From the NCBI GenBank assembly GCA_020853885.1, contig JADYXZ010000020.1, positions 1 to 64,000 of the forward strand: 64,000 nucleotides of DNA. The letters run 5' to 3'. Below are positions 51,293 through 59,630 of this stretch, piece by piece (the first letter of the stretch is position 1; each line of letters starts with the position of its first letter). The notes under the pieces are model-generated. The model was not told the DNA's origin. It did not search any database and saw only the letters and a program-made list of their open reading frames with translations. Source of the DNA: Bradyrhizobiaceae bacterium (GTDB taxonomy: Bacteria; Pseudomonadota; Alphaproteobacteria; Rhizobiales; Xanthobacteraceae). The position numbers were made by a program, and so were the translations under genes.

Positions 51293-51886
51293 GGACCCGC
51301 CGGCCTTGGCGACTACGGCAAGCCCGACAATTATTTTGCCCGCCAGATTGCCAGATGGCGCAAGCAGTACGAACAAACGAGAACAGAAGCCCTGCCGGCG
51401 ATGGAATCGCTCATCGCCTGGCTGGACGCCCATATCCCCGACGACCAGACCGCCGCGATTGCCCACGGCGACTTTCGCATCGGCAATCTGATCTTTGACG
51501 GCAACGCGCCACGGGTCATCGCCGTGCTCGACTGGGAGCTTTCGACGATCGGCCATCCGCTCGGCGACCTCGCCTTCAACTGCATGACCTATCATCTGCC
51601 GGCAGGCGACGCGGTTGCCGCAGGGTTTGTCGGAGCCGACATCGCCGCGCTGGGCATTCCTGCGGAGAAGGACTACGTGGCTGCCTACGCGCGCCGTGCA
51701 GGCTTTGATCCCGCGCCGCTCTGGCGCTTCGGCATGGCGTTCAGCCTGTTCCGTACCGCCGCGATCCAACAAGGCGTCTATGCGCGGTCGCTGCGCGGCA
51801 ACGCCAGCTCGTCAACGGCGCATCTGTTCGGCGCGAGTTTCCGGCGTGTGGCGGAAGCCGGCTGGCGGGTTGCGAGCGGCGCCTGA
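51293..51886 (+). pseudogene. APH-type phosphotransferase family protein, N-terminal lobe missing
   Basis: From GLGDYGKPDNYFARQIARW on, the sequence is a normal phosphotransferase: AAIAHGDFRIGNLIFDGNAP (catalytic HGDxRxxN loop), VIAVLDWELSTIGHPLGDLA (metal-binding DWE) and FGMAFSLFRTAAIQQGVYAR. The first about 140 residues with the ATP-binding lobe are absent, and the frame in front is unrelated. Family members of this type usually accompany acyl-CoA dehydrogenases. It may be expressed from an ATG near 51239 but would lack ATP binding. The REP-type element at 51193-51241 lies at the break. Confidence 0.7.
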
Positions 51887-52088
51887 GATGTGACGCACTC
51901 GCTGCGATCGGCGGCGGAACCACTATGTCATTGCAAGGACGACATAATCTTCGACCGCTCGCGGCCGGCTGGAAGCTTTAGGCTTTCTGCAGGCTTTCCG
52001 CCCGATTCTTTCGGCGGCTTGGCTGCAGGGTTGGCGCACCGAACGCCGCAAACACCGGCCCGCTACCGGCTCACAATCGGGGGTGCCG

Positions 52089-53582
52089 ATGTCCGACCAT
52101 GAACGCAGATCGTACAACTCACGCGAACACATGCCGCCCGCCGGTGCGGGCGCACGGTCGAAAGATGGAAACGTCACGGACGGCATTTACCGGCGCCAGC
52201 TGCTCGGTGCGGGGATGGCATTCGGCGGCGCAGGCGCTCTAGCAGCGCTGGCTGGACCTACGGTCGTTGCAGCGAAAACGTCCACCGCACCCAAACTGCC
52301 GCAGGCGGGCCTCGCCCTGTTCGAGCAGGACGACCTGAATTTCCAGATCTCGTTTGCATTGGGCGAAGCCGCCTACGGCGCCGGCGAAGTCGGCGAGGTC
52401 GCAGCGGCGATCAATGCGATCCGCGCCGCAGGCCCCTCCTATCAGACCGTCTTCGACACGTTCATGGCGCTCGGCGCGCGGCTGGCTGCAGAGGCACAGG
52501 CGGCAGAAGCCGCCGGCCGTCGATACACCGCGCGCGCTAGGCATCTGCGCAGCGCGTCCTACTACAGTCAGGCGCTGTTCTTCGTGCTCGGAACGCGCAC
52601 GCCGGCGGCCGAAGCGGCGGTGTACCGCACCATGCAGGAACAATGGGCCGCATTCGTCCGATTGAGCGGCGGCACGTTCGAGCGCGTGGAAATTCCCTAC
52701 CGAAACGGGGTCGCCATCCCCGCCTATTTCATGCGGCCGGAGAACGACGGCAAGCGCCGCAAGACCGTGATCATCAACAACGGAAGCGACGCGCAGTTCG
52801 TGGACGTCTATGCTTATGGCGCAGCAACGGCGATCGAGCGCGGATACAACGCACTCATCTTCGAGGGGCCGGGCCAGGGTTCGCTGCTGTTCGAGAAGAA
52901 AATCTGCTTCACGCCCGATTGGGCGGGCGTGATCACGCCGATCGTCGACTACCTGCTCGGCCGGAGCGACGTGGACCCCGCGCGCATCGCGCTGACCGGC
53001 TGGAGCATGGGCGGAAACCTCGTCATCCGGGCGGCGTCGCGGGAGCATCGCCTCGCCGCGGTGGTGTCCGATCCGGGCACGCTCGATCTGCTCGCGTCCT
53101 ACATGGTGCAGGGCGGCGATCAGGTTTTCGGGCCGGACGTTCGCGACCGGCGCGCGGTCTGGCAGGATTATGTGTCCTCCGCTCTGTTTACGGAGGCGCA
53201 GAAATTCACCTTCGCCAAGCGCACGGAAATCTACGCGCCGTATCTGCTCGAAGCGGCCCGCGCCGGCACCGTCTTCTCCGACGTCGATGCATTCGTCGCG
53301 GCGGTGTCCGCCTTCGCGGTCTCGCCGGAGATGGCGGCAGCTATCCGGGCGCATGTCCTGGTCACGAACTATGAACTCGATCCGTTTTTTCCCGGCCAGC
53401 CGGAAAAGTTGATGGGGCTCCTGACCGCGGCGGCCTCGAAGACGCTGCGCCGGTTCAGCGTGGCCGAAGGTGCCGCGTACCATTGCGCGCCGCTCGCGCC
53501 CCAGGTGCGCAACGAGGCGGTGTTCGACTGGCTGGATGCAGTGCTGGAGACGCCGGCTTCGCCATCGCCGGCCAAGCCTTGA
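52089..53582 (+). CDS. Tat-exported alpha/beta hydrolase
   Basis: The protein has about 497 residues. A twin-arginine signal lies unusually far in (GIYRRQLLGAGMAFGGAGAL, then AALAGPTVVAA), after about 35 polar residues, so an internal start closer to it is possible. A helical domain (about 70-190) precedes the hydrolase fold: KTVIINNGSDAQFVDVYAYG, ALIFEGPGQGSLLFE (oxyanion turn), RIALTGWSMGGNLVIRAASR with the nucleophile Ser in GWSMGG, an Asp in VTNYELDPFFPG and a His in EGAAYHCAPL. The layout resembles DUF1100/2,6-dihydropseudooxynicotine-hydrolase-like enzymes. It acts in the periplasm on an unknown ester, amide or diketone. Confidence 0.85.
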   Translation: MSDHERRSYNSREHMPPAGAGARSKDGNVTDGIYRRQLLGAGMAFGGAGALAALAGPTVVAAKTSTAPKLPQAGLALFEQDDLNFQISFALGEAAYGAGEVGEVAAAINAIRAAGPSYQTVFDTFMALGARLAAEAQAAEAAGRRYTARARHLRSASYYSQALFFVLGTRTPAAEAAVYRTMQEQWAAFVRLSGGTFERVEIPYRNGVAIPAYFMRPENDGKRRKTVIINNGSDAQFVDVYAYGAATAIERGYNALIFEGPGQGSLLFEKKICFTPDWAGVITPIVDYLLGRSDVDPARIALTGWSMGGNLVIRAASREHRLAAVVSDPGTLDLLASYMVQGGDQVFGPDVRDRRAVWQDYVSSALFTEAQKFTFAKRTEIYAPYLLEAARAGTVFSDVDAFVAAVSAFAVSPEMAAAIRAHVLVTNYELDPFFPGQPEKLMGLLTAAASKTLRRFSVAEGAAYHCAPLAPQVRNEAVFDWLDAVLETPASPSPAKP

Positions 53583-53597
53583 CCGACGAGCACCCCG

Positions 53598-53655
53598 GTG
53601 CCCGGTTTTGTTCCGGAAGGATAGAAATCTGGCGCACCGGAGAGGATGAAACTGG
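53598..53655 (+). repeat. Degenerate copy of the tRNA-Arg 3' end and its flank
   Basis: This segment aligns base for base, with scattered changes, to 55067-55124: gtgccc(g/a)gttttgttc(c/t)ggaa, then (c/t)tggcgc followed by gagaggat. In the second place this is the 3' flank and 3' end of the tRNA-Arg gene. The two copies point the same way and enclose the Lrp/LysE pair. The copy no longer folds as a tRNA. Confidence 0.65.
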
Positions 53656-53772
53656 GAACCGCTATGTCATTGTAGGTGCTCTATAATTCAGGAGCGGTGG
53701 TCAGCCTTTGGGTGGGAGGGCCATTGTCGGCCTCCGGCATGCAGCGGCCAGAATCGGACGCCGCCACCGCTC

Positions 53773-54237
53773 TCAAACGGGAAGGGCAAATGACTGTTTG
53801 ACTATCTCGCTTGGCACGTCTGTTTTCACGTTCTGAATGCCGTTCTTTTTGGTGAGGTGCGTCGATTGAAAGTGTCGATAGTCGTCGAGGTCGGCCACAA
53901 CAACACGCAGAAGCGCGTCGCTCTCGCCTAGCATTATGTAGCACTCCACCACCTCGGGTAGCGCCCGCATGGCTGCGATGAACAGGTCGATGGTTTCGGC
54001 ATCCTGTGCGGTGAGCCAAACGCGCGCGAACATCGACAGTTCAAGACCGATCTTTGCCTGATCGACCACAGCCACGTAGCGACTGATAACCCCGGCATCT
54101 TCCAGGATTCTCACGCGCCGAAGACATGGCGAGGGGGAAAGCCCGACCTCCTTGGCAAGTTCGAGATTCTGCATGCGGCCATCACGCTGCAGCGCCCGCA
54201 GAATTCTCCGGTCTATGTCGTCGAGCTTGAGTGGCAT
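53773..54237 (-). CDS. Lrp/AsnC-family transcriptional regulator
   Basis: The protein starts MPLKLDDIDRRILRALQRDG (ATG at 54237; one at 54246 would add three residues) and has the AsnC helix-turn-helix RMQNLELAKEVGLSPSPCLR, RVRILEDAGVISRYVAVVDQ. The RAM domain has FARVWLTAQDAETIDLFIAA, PEVVECYIMLGESDALLRVV and DYRHFQSTHLTKKNGIQNVK. It is about 154 residues, the normal length. It is divergent from a LysE-type exporter, a common arrangement in which the regulator senses the exported amino acid. The intergenic part is AT-rich (tgtatcatcttttaccgcaat). Confidence 0.93.
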   Translation of the reverse strand: MPLKLDDIDRRILRALQRDGRMQNLELAKEVGLSPSPCLRRVRILEDAGVISRYVAVVDQAKIGLELSMFARVWLTAQDAETIDLFIAAMRALPEVVECYIMLGESDALLRVVVADLDDYRHFQSTHLTKKNGIQNVKTDVPSEIVKQSFALPV

Positions 54238-54333
54238 GGAAACCAAGAGTGCGGCTCTTTTTTAGCTACCTATGCCACTGTATCATCTTTTACCGCAATC
54301 AAAGCAACCAAATTGCGCTTTGAAAGGAGTAGG

Positions 54334-54960
54334 ATGCTGTTTATGGATACTCACACGCTTTTTCTCTTTTCCGTCACGGTGCTCCCCCTGATCTGCACCC
54401 CCGGCCCCGACATGCTGTTTATAGCCTCGCAGGCTGTCGGCCGAGGCACGTTCGCGGGGCTTCGCGCCACGGCCGGTGTCGTCCTGGGCTACTGCGTTCA
54501 TTCGATGATGGTGGCCCTGGGGCTCGCTGCCGTGGTCGCCGCCTCACCGATCCTGTTCGAGACGCTTCGGTGGATCGGCATCAGCTATCTGCTTTACCTC
54601 GCCTATAAGCTGATCCGTTCGGCATTGACGCCCGGCGCTATTGCCGTTTCAGGCGGCCATGTGAAAGACCAGCTTACCAAGGGCTTTCTGACGGCGCTGC
54701 TGAACCCCAAGGGTATGATGATCTATATTGCCATCCTGCCGCAGTTTATGGGTTCAGAAGGCAACGCGGCCCTGTCGGCAATGCTGCTTTCGACCGCCTT
54801 CATGTTCTGGTGCGCGGTTGTTTACTCGATACTCTCGGTGGTGGTTGGACGCGCCGGCGGCATGAGGACTTTGAGCGATATTCGGCGCAGAATGATTGAT
54901 GGCGTAGCGGGCGGCATGATCCTGTTGGCCGCAGGGTTTATGGGCACTGCTCACCGCTGA
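54334..54960 (+). CDS. LysE/RhtB-family amino-acid exporter
   Basis: The protein has about 208 residues and five to six spans. It opens with MDTHTLFLFSVTVLPLICTP, GPDMLFIASQAVGRGTFAGL (the GPxxLxxxxxxxxxG signature of the family), GVVLGYCVHSMMVALGLAAV and LLNPKGMMIYIAILPQFM. It exports amino acids or derivatives to the periplasm. Two in-frame ATGs (54334, 54343) follow gaaaggag; I chose the first, and the second would remove three residues. It is divergent from the Lrp regulator. Confidence 0.93.
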   Translation: MLFMDTHTLFLFSVTVLPLICTPGPDMLFIASQAVGRGTFAGLRATAGVVLGYCVHSMMVALGLAAVVAASPILFETLRWIGISYLLYLAYKLIRSALTPGAIAVSGGHVKDQLTKGFLTALLNPKGMMIYIAILPQFMGSEGNAALSAMLLSTAFMFWCAVVYSILSVVVGRAGGMRTLSDIRRRMIDGVAGGMILLAAGFMGTAHR

Positions 54961-55098
54961 TTGTCGCTTCATGACGCCAATTCCGCGATGACATTATCTA
55001 TGGCCGCTTCCGGAATTGCCATTCGCGGCCATGATCATCCGCAGTGCGAGCGATGGCCAACTCCCTGTGCCCAGTTTTGTTCTGGAATGGTGGAGATT

Positions 55099-55175
55099 TG
55101 GCGCGCCCGAGAGGATTCGAACCTCTGACCTCTGCCTTCGGAGGGCAACGCTCTATCCAGCTGAGCTACGGGCGC
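55099..55175 (-). tRNA. tRNA-Arg (anticodon CCG)
   Basis: The minus strand gives a 77-base tRNA with encoded CCA: acceptor gcgcccg / cgggcgc, D-arm gctcagctggatagagc, anticodon loop ctccgaa (CCG), T-arm with ggttcgaatcc. Its 3' end faces the Lrp/LysE pair, beyond which lies a degenerate copy of that 3' end (53598-53655). Confidence 0.97.
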
Positions 55176-55358
55176 CCGCGCCTCACATAGACGATCGAAC
55201 CCCTCGCCGCAACGGCCGGTCAAACCGACAAATATTGCTGTTTCGCCACCGGATCGGCGGCGAGCGCGGCGCTCGTGCCGGCCCTTGCAATGACAACAAC
55301 AAACGATTCGACCTGACTTTATCCCGCTCTAGGATCGCTCGAGAGAGAGGGAGATTCG

Positions 55359-55844
55359 ATGCAGACAAACACGATATTTCCCCTGTCTTCGGACGCTCTG
55401 TCCAGTCAGGAAATCGCGCCCGCCATTCGCCGCGGCACGCTGCGACTCCTGCACGCGCTCGGCTATGCCGCCGTCGCCGAACTGCCGCTCGGGTCGGGCC
55501 GCCGCGCCGACCTCGTCGCGCTCGGCGCCGGCGCCGAAATCTGGATCGTCGAGATCAAGTCGTGCGTCGCGGACTTCCGCGCCGACCGGAAATGGCAGGA
55601 ATATCGCCAGCATTGCGACCGGCTCCTGTTCGCCGTGGCGCCGGAGTTTCCCGCGGCGATGCTGCCGGAGGACGCAGGGCTCGTGATCGCCGACGCGCAC
55701 GGCGGCGCGCTCGTGCGCGAAGCGCCGCTGCATGCGATCCCGCCGGCGCGCCGCAAGGCGATGCTCGTGCGCTTCGGCCGCGCGGCCGCGGTGCGGCTTG
55801 CGCAGACACACGATCCCGGCCTGAACGAGCCGGCGGAATTCTGA
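55359..55844 (+). CDS. mmcB: MmcB-family DNA repair-associated protein
   Basis: The 161-residue protein reads IAPAIRRGTLRLLHALGYAA, VAELPLGSGRRADLVALGAG, AEIWIVEIKSCVADFRADRK, WQEYRQHCDRLLFAVAPEF. The D-(10 to 20)-ExK core (ADLVAL ... IVEIKS) is that of PD-(D/E)xK nuclease folds, and the whole matches MmcB, found in alphaproteobacteria under SOS control and linked to repair of mitomycin damage. A Shine-Dalgarno (gagaggga) precedes the ATG. I looked for but could not confirm a LexA box upstream. Confidence 0.9.
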   Translation: MQTNTIFPLSSDALSSQEIAPAIRRGTLRLLHALGYAAVAELPLGSGRRADLVALGAGAEIWIVEIKSCVADFRADRKWQEYRQHCDRLLFAVAPEFPAAMLPEDAGLVIADAHGGALVREAPLHAIPPARRKAMLVRFGRAAAVRLAQTHDPGLNEPAEF

Positions 55845-55857
55845 CGGAAAGTTTGGC

Positions 55858-56412
55858 TTAGCGCGGCGCGCGCTTGGCGAGAATCCGCTGCAGCGTGCGG
55901 CGATGCATGTTCAGCCGGCGCGCGGTCTCGGACACGTTGCGGCCGCAGAGCTCATAGACCCGCTGAATATGTTCCCAGCGGACGCGGTCGGCGGACATCG
56001 GCTTTTCCGGCGGCTCGGCCTTCTGCCCGGGCGGCGCGGTCAGCGCCGCATAGACGTCGTCGGCATCGGCAGGCTTCGACAGGTAGTCGACCGCGCCGAG
56101 CTTCACCGCCGTCACCGCCGTGGCGATATTGCCGTAGCCCGTCAGGACCACGGCGCGCGCATCAGGACGCTTTTCCTTCAGCGCCTGAATGACTTCGATG
56201 CCGTTGCCGTCGTTGAGGCGGAGATCGACCACCGCGTAAGCCGGCGGGGCGGCCGCGACCTGAGCCAGCCCGGCAGCAACCGTTTCCGCGGTCGCCACCT
56301 GGAAGCCGCGGCTTTCCATGGCGCGGGCGAGACGATCGAGGAACGACTTGTCGTCGTCGACAATCAGCAGGCGCCGATCACCCTTGGCTTCGGTCGCACG
56401 TGCGTCGGGCAT
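55858..56412 (-). CDS. actR: Redox response regulator ActR/RegA/PrrA
   Basis: The 184-residue protein has a receiver domain (LLIVDDDKSFLDRLARAMES, phospho-acceptor Asp in YAVVDLRLNDGNGIEVIQAL, Thr/Ser in VVLTGYGNIATAVTAV, Lys in VDYLSKPADADD), a short linker with MSADRVRWEHIQRVYELCG and a Fis-type helix-turn-helix (NVSETARRLNMHRRTLQRIL). The last motif is nearly invariant in ActR/RegA/PrrA. It controls respiration, CO2 and N2 fixation and related redox-dependent genes. The start at 56412 (MPDARATEAKG) is preferred over 56430. It lies 30 bp downstream of its kinase. Confidence 0.96.
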   Translation of the reverse strand: MPDARATEAKGDRRLLIVDDDKSFLDRLARAMESRGFQVATAETVAAGLAQVAAAPPAYAVVDLRLNDGNGIEVIQALKEKRPDARAVVLTGYGNIATAVTAVKLGAVDYLSKPADADDVYAALTAPPGQKAEPPEKPMSADRVRWEHIQRVYELCGRNVSETARRLNMHRRTLQRILAKRAPR

Positions 56413-56442
56413 GGTTAAGCCTATCTGCATACGCGCTGGGGT

Positions 56443-57828
56443 TTAGTCGTCTATCCGGGCGGAGGCAAGGGGAATAGACGGCGTTGCCTCCATCGACGAA
56501 GCCGGCTGCGCCCCAGCCTGACGATTAAGGTTAAGCTCAAACGCTGCGCGGGGCCAGCGAACACTGACGATCGCGCCGGTCTCGGGGAACACACGGTTTT
56601 CCAAGGACAGGCTCGCGCCCGTGCGCTCCAGCAGCGTCTTCGCGATGAAGAAGCCGAGCCCCAGCCCGCCCGGCGTCTCGGCTTCGGTTCCGCGCCGGCG
56701 TCCGCGGATCGTCACGTAGGGATCGCCGATGCGGTTGATCACTTCGGGCGCGAAGCCGGGCCCGTCGTCGGCGACGACGATCACCACTTCTTCGGGACTC
56801 CAGCGCGCGGTGACCTTCACCGCTTCGCTGGCGAAATCCACGGCGTTCTCGACGATGTTGCCGAGCCCGTAGAGAATGGCCGGATTGCGCGCAACCACCG
56901 GTTCGCCCGTCCGGTCCTGGGGCAACTCAACCGCGATATTCCCGAACGGCCGGTGCGGCGTGACCAGCTCTTCCAGCAGGTGCGAGAGCGGCATGCGATC
57001 GAACGGCCCTTCGCCGGAGCCGAGCGACGTGAGCGTGCGCAGGATGGAGCGGCAGCGCTCGCTCTGCTCGCGCAGGAGCTTGATGTCGTCGCGGTACGGA
57101 TTGTCGGCCGGCAACTCGCGCTCCATCTCGCGCACGACGATGGCGATCGTTGCGAGCGGTGTGCCGAGCTCGTGCGCGGCGGCGGCGGCCAGCCCGTCGA
57201 GGGCGGAGAGGTGCTGCTCGCGCGCCAGCACGAGTTCGGCCTCGGCGAGCGCGTCGGAGAGCTGCCGCGTTTCCTGGGCAACGGCAAACGCATAGCCGCC
57301 GATGAATGCGACGGACACGAAAACCGACACCCACATGCCCAGTATGAAGAGCGGCGGTGGGCCGAACACGGAGTCCGCGTACCAAGGTAATGGATGATGA
57401 TAGAGGCCGATCACGGTCGCGACCGAAACCGCCAGGATGCCGAGGATCACCGTCGTGCGCGGCGACAGCGCGGTGGCCGAGATCAACACCGGCGCGAGGA
57501 ACAGCTCGCTGAACGGGTTGGCGAGCCCGCCGGTGAGATAGAGCAGCAGCGCGAGCTGCACGATATCGAAGCCGAGGATCATCGCCGCCTGGGGCTCGTC
57601 GAGCCGATGCGGCCGCGGCTTGCGCGCGCGCAGGATCAGGTTGGTGCAGGCGGTCAGCGCGACCATGCCGAGGGCCGGCACGATCGGCAGCTCGAAGCCC
57701 AAACCGAAATGCACGCCGAGCAGCGTGATCGTCTGGCCCGCTACCGCGAGCCAGCGCAGCCGGACGAGCGTATCGAGCCGCAGCCCGTAGGGCCGGGGTC
57801 CGATCAGTTGGTCGTCGAAGTTCGCCAT
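56443..57828 (-). CDS. actS: Redox sensor histidine kinase ActS/RegB/PrrB
   Basis: The 461-residue protein has six spans in its first 190 residues. They carry the quinone-sensing box TGGLANPFSELFLAPVLISA (GGxxNPF). The phospho-acceptor His is in DGLAAAAAHELGTPLATIAI, the redox-active Cys probably in REQSERCRSILRTL, and the ATPase motifs are GNIVENAVDFASEAV (N box), VVADDGPGFAPEV (G1) and PGGLGLGFFIAKTLLERTGA (G2). The start at 57828 (MANFDDQLIGPRPYGLRLDT) is chosen by family. It senses the redox state of quinone and phosphorylates ActR, whose gene follows. Confidence 0.95.
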   Translation of the reverse strand: MANFDDQLIGPRPYGLRLDTLVRLRWLAVAGQTITLLGVHFGLGFELPIVPALGMVALTACTNLILRARKPRPHRLDEPQAAMILGFDIVQLALLLYLTGGLANPFSELFLAPVLISATALSPRTTVILGILAVSVATVIGLYHHPLPWYADSVFGPPPLFILGMWVSVFVSVAFIGGYAFAVAQETRQLSDALAEAELVLAREQHLSALDGLAAAAAHELGTPLATIAIVVREMERELPADNPYRDDIKLLREQSERCRSILRTLTSLGSGEGPFDRMPLSHLLEELVTPHRPFGNIAVELPQDRTGEPVVARNPAILYGLGNIVENAVDFASEAVKVTARWSPEEVVIVVADDGPGFAPEVINRIGDPYVTIRGRRRGTEAETPGGLGLGFFIAKTLLERTGASLSLENRVFPETGAIVSVRWPRAAFELNLNRQAGAQPASSMEATPSIPLASARIDD

Positions 57829-57948
57829 CCGCCACCTTTTAGGCGCGCCGCGGCCGAAACGGAACCGGCATTGCGGGTTTATCTCGGTGCGGCTTGCGCC
57901 GGAGCGCGCGCCATGCGAACCCCCGGCCGGAAAGTCCGTTGTCGCACC

Positions 57949-58710
57949 ATGCACGCCCCCGCCATCGAAGCCAAAAACCTGACCAAGCAATACGGCGAAT
58001 CCCTTGCCGTGAACGGCATTTCCTTCGTCATCGAGACCGGCTCGATCACCGGGCTGCTCGGCGGCAACGGCGCCGGCAAGACCACGACGATCGGCATGAT
58101 CATGGGGCTCGTCTCGCCGACGGCCGGGCGCGCGCTCGTGTTCGGCGCCGACATGGCACGCGAACCCTACCGCGTGCTGCACCGGATCAATTTCGAAAGC
58201 CCCTACGTGGACCTGCCGCACCGGCTGACCGTGCGGCAGAACCTGAACGTGTTCGCGCTCCTCTATGGCGTCGCCGACCGCCGCGACCGCATCGAGCGTC
58301 TGGCGCGCGAGCTCGAGCTGCGCGAGTTCATCGACCGGCCGGCGGGCAAGCTTTCCGCCGGACAGAAGACGCGCGTCGCGCTCGCCAAGGCGCTCGTGAA
58401 CGACCCCGACCTGCTCGTGCTCGACGAGCCGACGGCCTCGCTCGATCCGGACACCGCCGACTGGATCCGCGGGCATCTCGAGCGCTACCGCGAACGCAAG
58501 AACGCGACAATCCTGCTCGCCTCGCACAACATGGGCGAAGTCGAGCGGCTGTGCGACCGCGTGCTGATGATGAAGCGCGGCAGCATCGTCGATGACGGCT
58601 CGCCGCAGCAATTGCTTACCCGCTATGGGCGGCAGAACCTGGAAGAAGTCTTCCTCGATGTCGCGCGCGACCGCCGCGAGCCGATGCCCGCGAAGGAGGC
58701 CGCGAAATGA
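57949..58710 (+). CDS. ABC-2-type exporter ATPase
   Basis: The protein has about 253 residues, starting MHAPAIEAKNLTKQYGESLA. Walker A is LLGGNGAGKTTTIGMIMGL, signature KLSAGQKTRVALAKALVND (Ser-Ala-Gly-Gln instead of Ser-Gly-Gly-Gln), Walker B LLVLDEPTASLDPDTA and H-loop ATILLASHNMGEVERLCDRV. Its C-terminal RYGRQNLEEVFLDVARDR is the helix usual in DrrA/NodI-type exporter ATPases. An upstream ATG at 57913 is possible. The stop overlaps the permease start by 4 bp. Confidence 0.93.
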   Translation: MHAPAIEAKNLTKQYGESLAVNGISFVIETGSITGLLGGNGAGKTTTIGMIMGLVSPTAGRALVFGADMAREPYRVLHRINFESPYVDLPHRLTVRQNLNVFALLYGVADRRDRIERLARELELREFIDRPAGKLSAGQKTRVALAKALVNDPDLLVLDEPTASLDPDTADWIRGHLERYRERKNATILLASHNMGEVERLCDRVLMMKRGSIVDDGSPQQLLTRYGRQNLEEVFLDVARDRREPMPAKEAAK

Positions 58711-59519
58711 ACGCCTCCGCGCTTGCCTTCTCGCCGCGCCGGGTCGGCGCCATGATGCTGCGCCACTGGTATCTGCTGCGCTCGTCATGGCCGCGGCTGT
58801 TCGAGCTTATCTACTGGCCGGCGGTGCAGATGTTCATGTGGGGCTTTCTGCAACTCGGCGTCGCGCGCTATCCCGGCGCGCTCGCAGCCACGGTGAGCAC
58901 GTTCCTCGCGGCGTTCCTGTTGTGGGACATCCTGTTCCGCGGGCAGATCGGCTACTCGATGTCGTTCCTCGAGGAGATGTGGTCGCGCAACATGCCGAAC
59001 CTGATGATCAGCCCGCTGCGCGCGACGGAGTTCGTGCTCGCGCTCGTCATCATGAGCATGGTGCGGCTGTCGATCGGGCTCGTGCCGGTGACAATGCTGG
59101 CGATCGTCTTCTTCGGATTCAATCTGTGGGCGCTCGGGATCGCGCTCGCCGCGTTCTTCGCCAATCTCCTGTTCACGAGCTGGTCGGTCGGCATGTTCTG
59201 CTCCGGGCTCGTGCTGCGGCACGGACTCGGTGCGGAAAGTCTCGCGTGGAGCCTGATGTTCTTTTTCCTTCCGCTCACGTGCGTCTATTATCCGGTGTCG
59301 ACCCTGCCCGAATGGATCCAGCCGCTCGCCTGGGCGCTGCCGCCGACCGCGGTGTTCGAAGGCATGCGCGCGCTCCTGATCGAGCATGTCTTCCGTGCAG
59401 ACCTGATGCTGTGGGCGCTCGCGCTCAATCTCGTGTGGCTGGCGGCCGGAGCGACCAGCTTTCTCTGGCTGCTCGGCGCGGCAAAACGCTCGGGTTCCCT
59501 GCTGCAAATCGGTGAATGA
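58707..59519 (+). CDS. ABC-2-type transporter permease
   Basis: The 270-residue membrane protein starts MNASALAFSPRRVGAMMLRH with the cytoplasmic helix and WPRLFELIYWPAVQMFMWGF. Next come RNMPNLMISPLRATEFVLAL (the ABC-2 signature loop), LVPVTMLAIVFFGFNLWALG, and LTCVYYPVSTLPEWIQPLAW with ALPPTAVFEGMRALLIEHVF, the end of the family. It exports a lipid, polysaccharide or drug-like cargo together with the ATPase. The ATGA overlap indicates coupled translation. No cargo gene is adjacent. Confidence 0.93.
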   Translation: MNASALAFSPRRVGAMMLRHWYLLRSSWPRLFELIYWPAVQMFMWGFLQLGVARYPGALAATVSTFLAAFLLWDILFRGQIGYSMSFLEEMWSRNMPNLMISPLRATEFVLALVIMSMVRLSIGLVPVTMLAIVFFGFNLWALGIALAAFFANLLFTSWSVGMFCSGLVLRHGLGAESLAWSLMFFFLPLTCVYYPVSTLPEWIQPLAWALPPTAVFEGMRALLIEHVFRADLMLWALALNLVWLAAGATSFLWLLGAAKRSGSLLQIGE

Positions 59520-59554
59520 GCCGATTGAAGCGGCTTTAACCCCTTGCGTTCACA

Positions 59555-59583
59555 TTGACGCAGTGCATTGTCACACATATGTT
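59555..59583 (+). promoter_or_regulatory. Sigma-70-type promoter of phaZ
   Basis: A -35 box ttgacg (59555-59560, five of six consensus bases) and a -10 box tatgtt (59578-59583) are separated by exactly 17 bp. Transcription would start near 59590, about 40 bp before the chosen phaZ ATG at 59631. The position supports that start over any upstream one. Confidence 0.55.
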
Positions 59584-59630
59584 ATGCTGCATCGCGGCAG
59601 GCTGGGATCACGGGGGCCGGGATAGCAAGA

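Noticed and set aside
57828-58788. N-terminal extension of the ActS frame by about 320 residues
   Set aside because: The extension is antisense to the ABC ATPase gene and does not resemble any kinase; the family start is at 57828.
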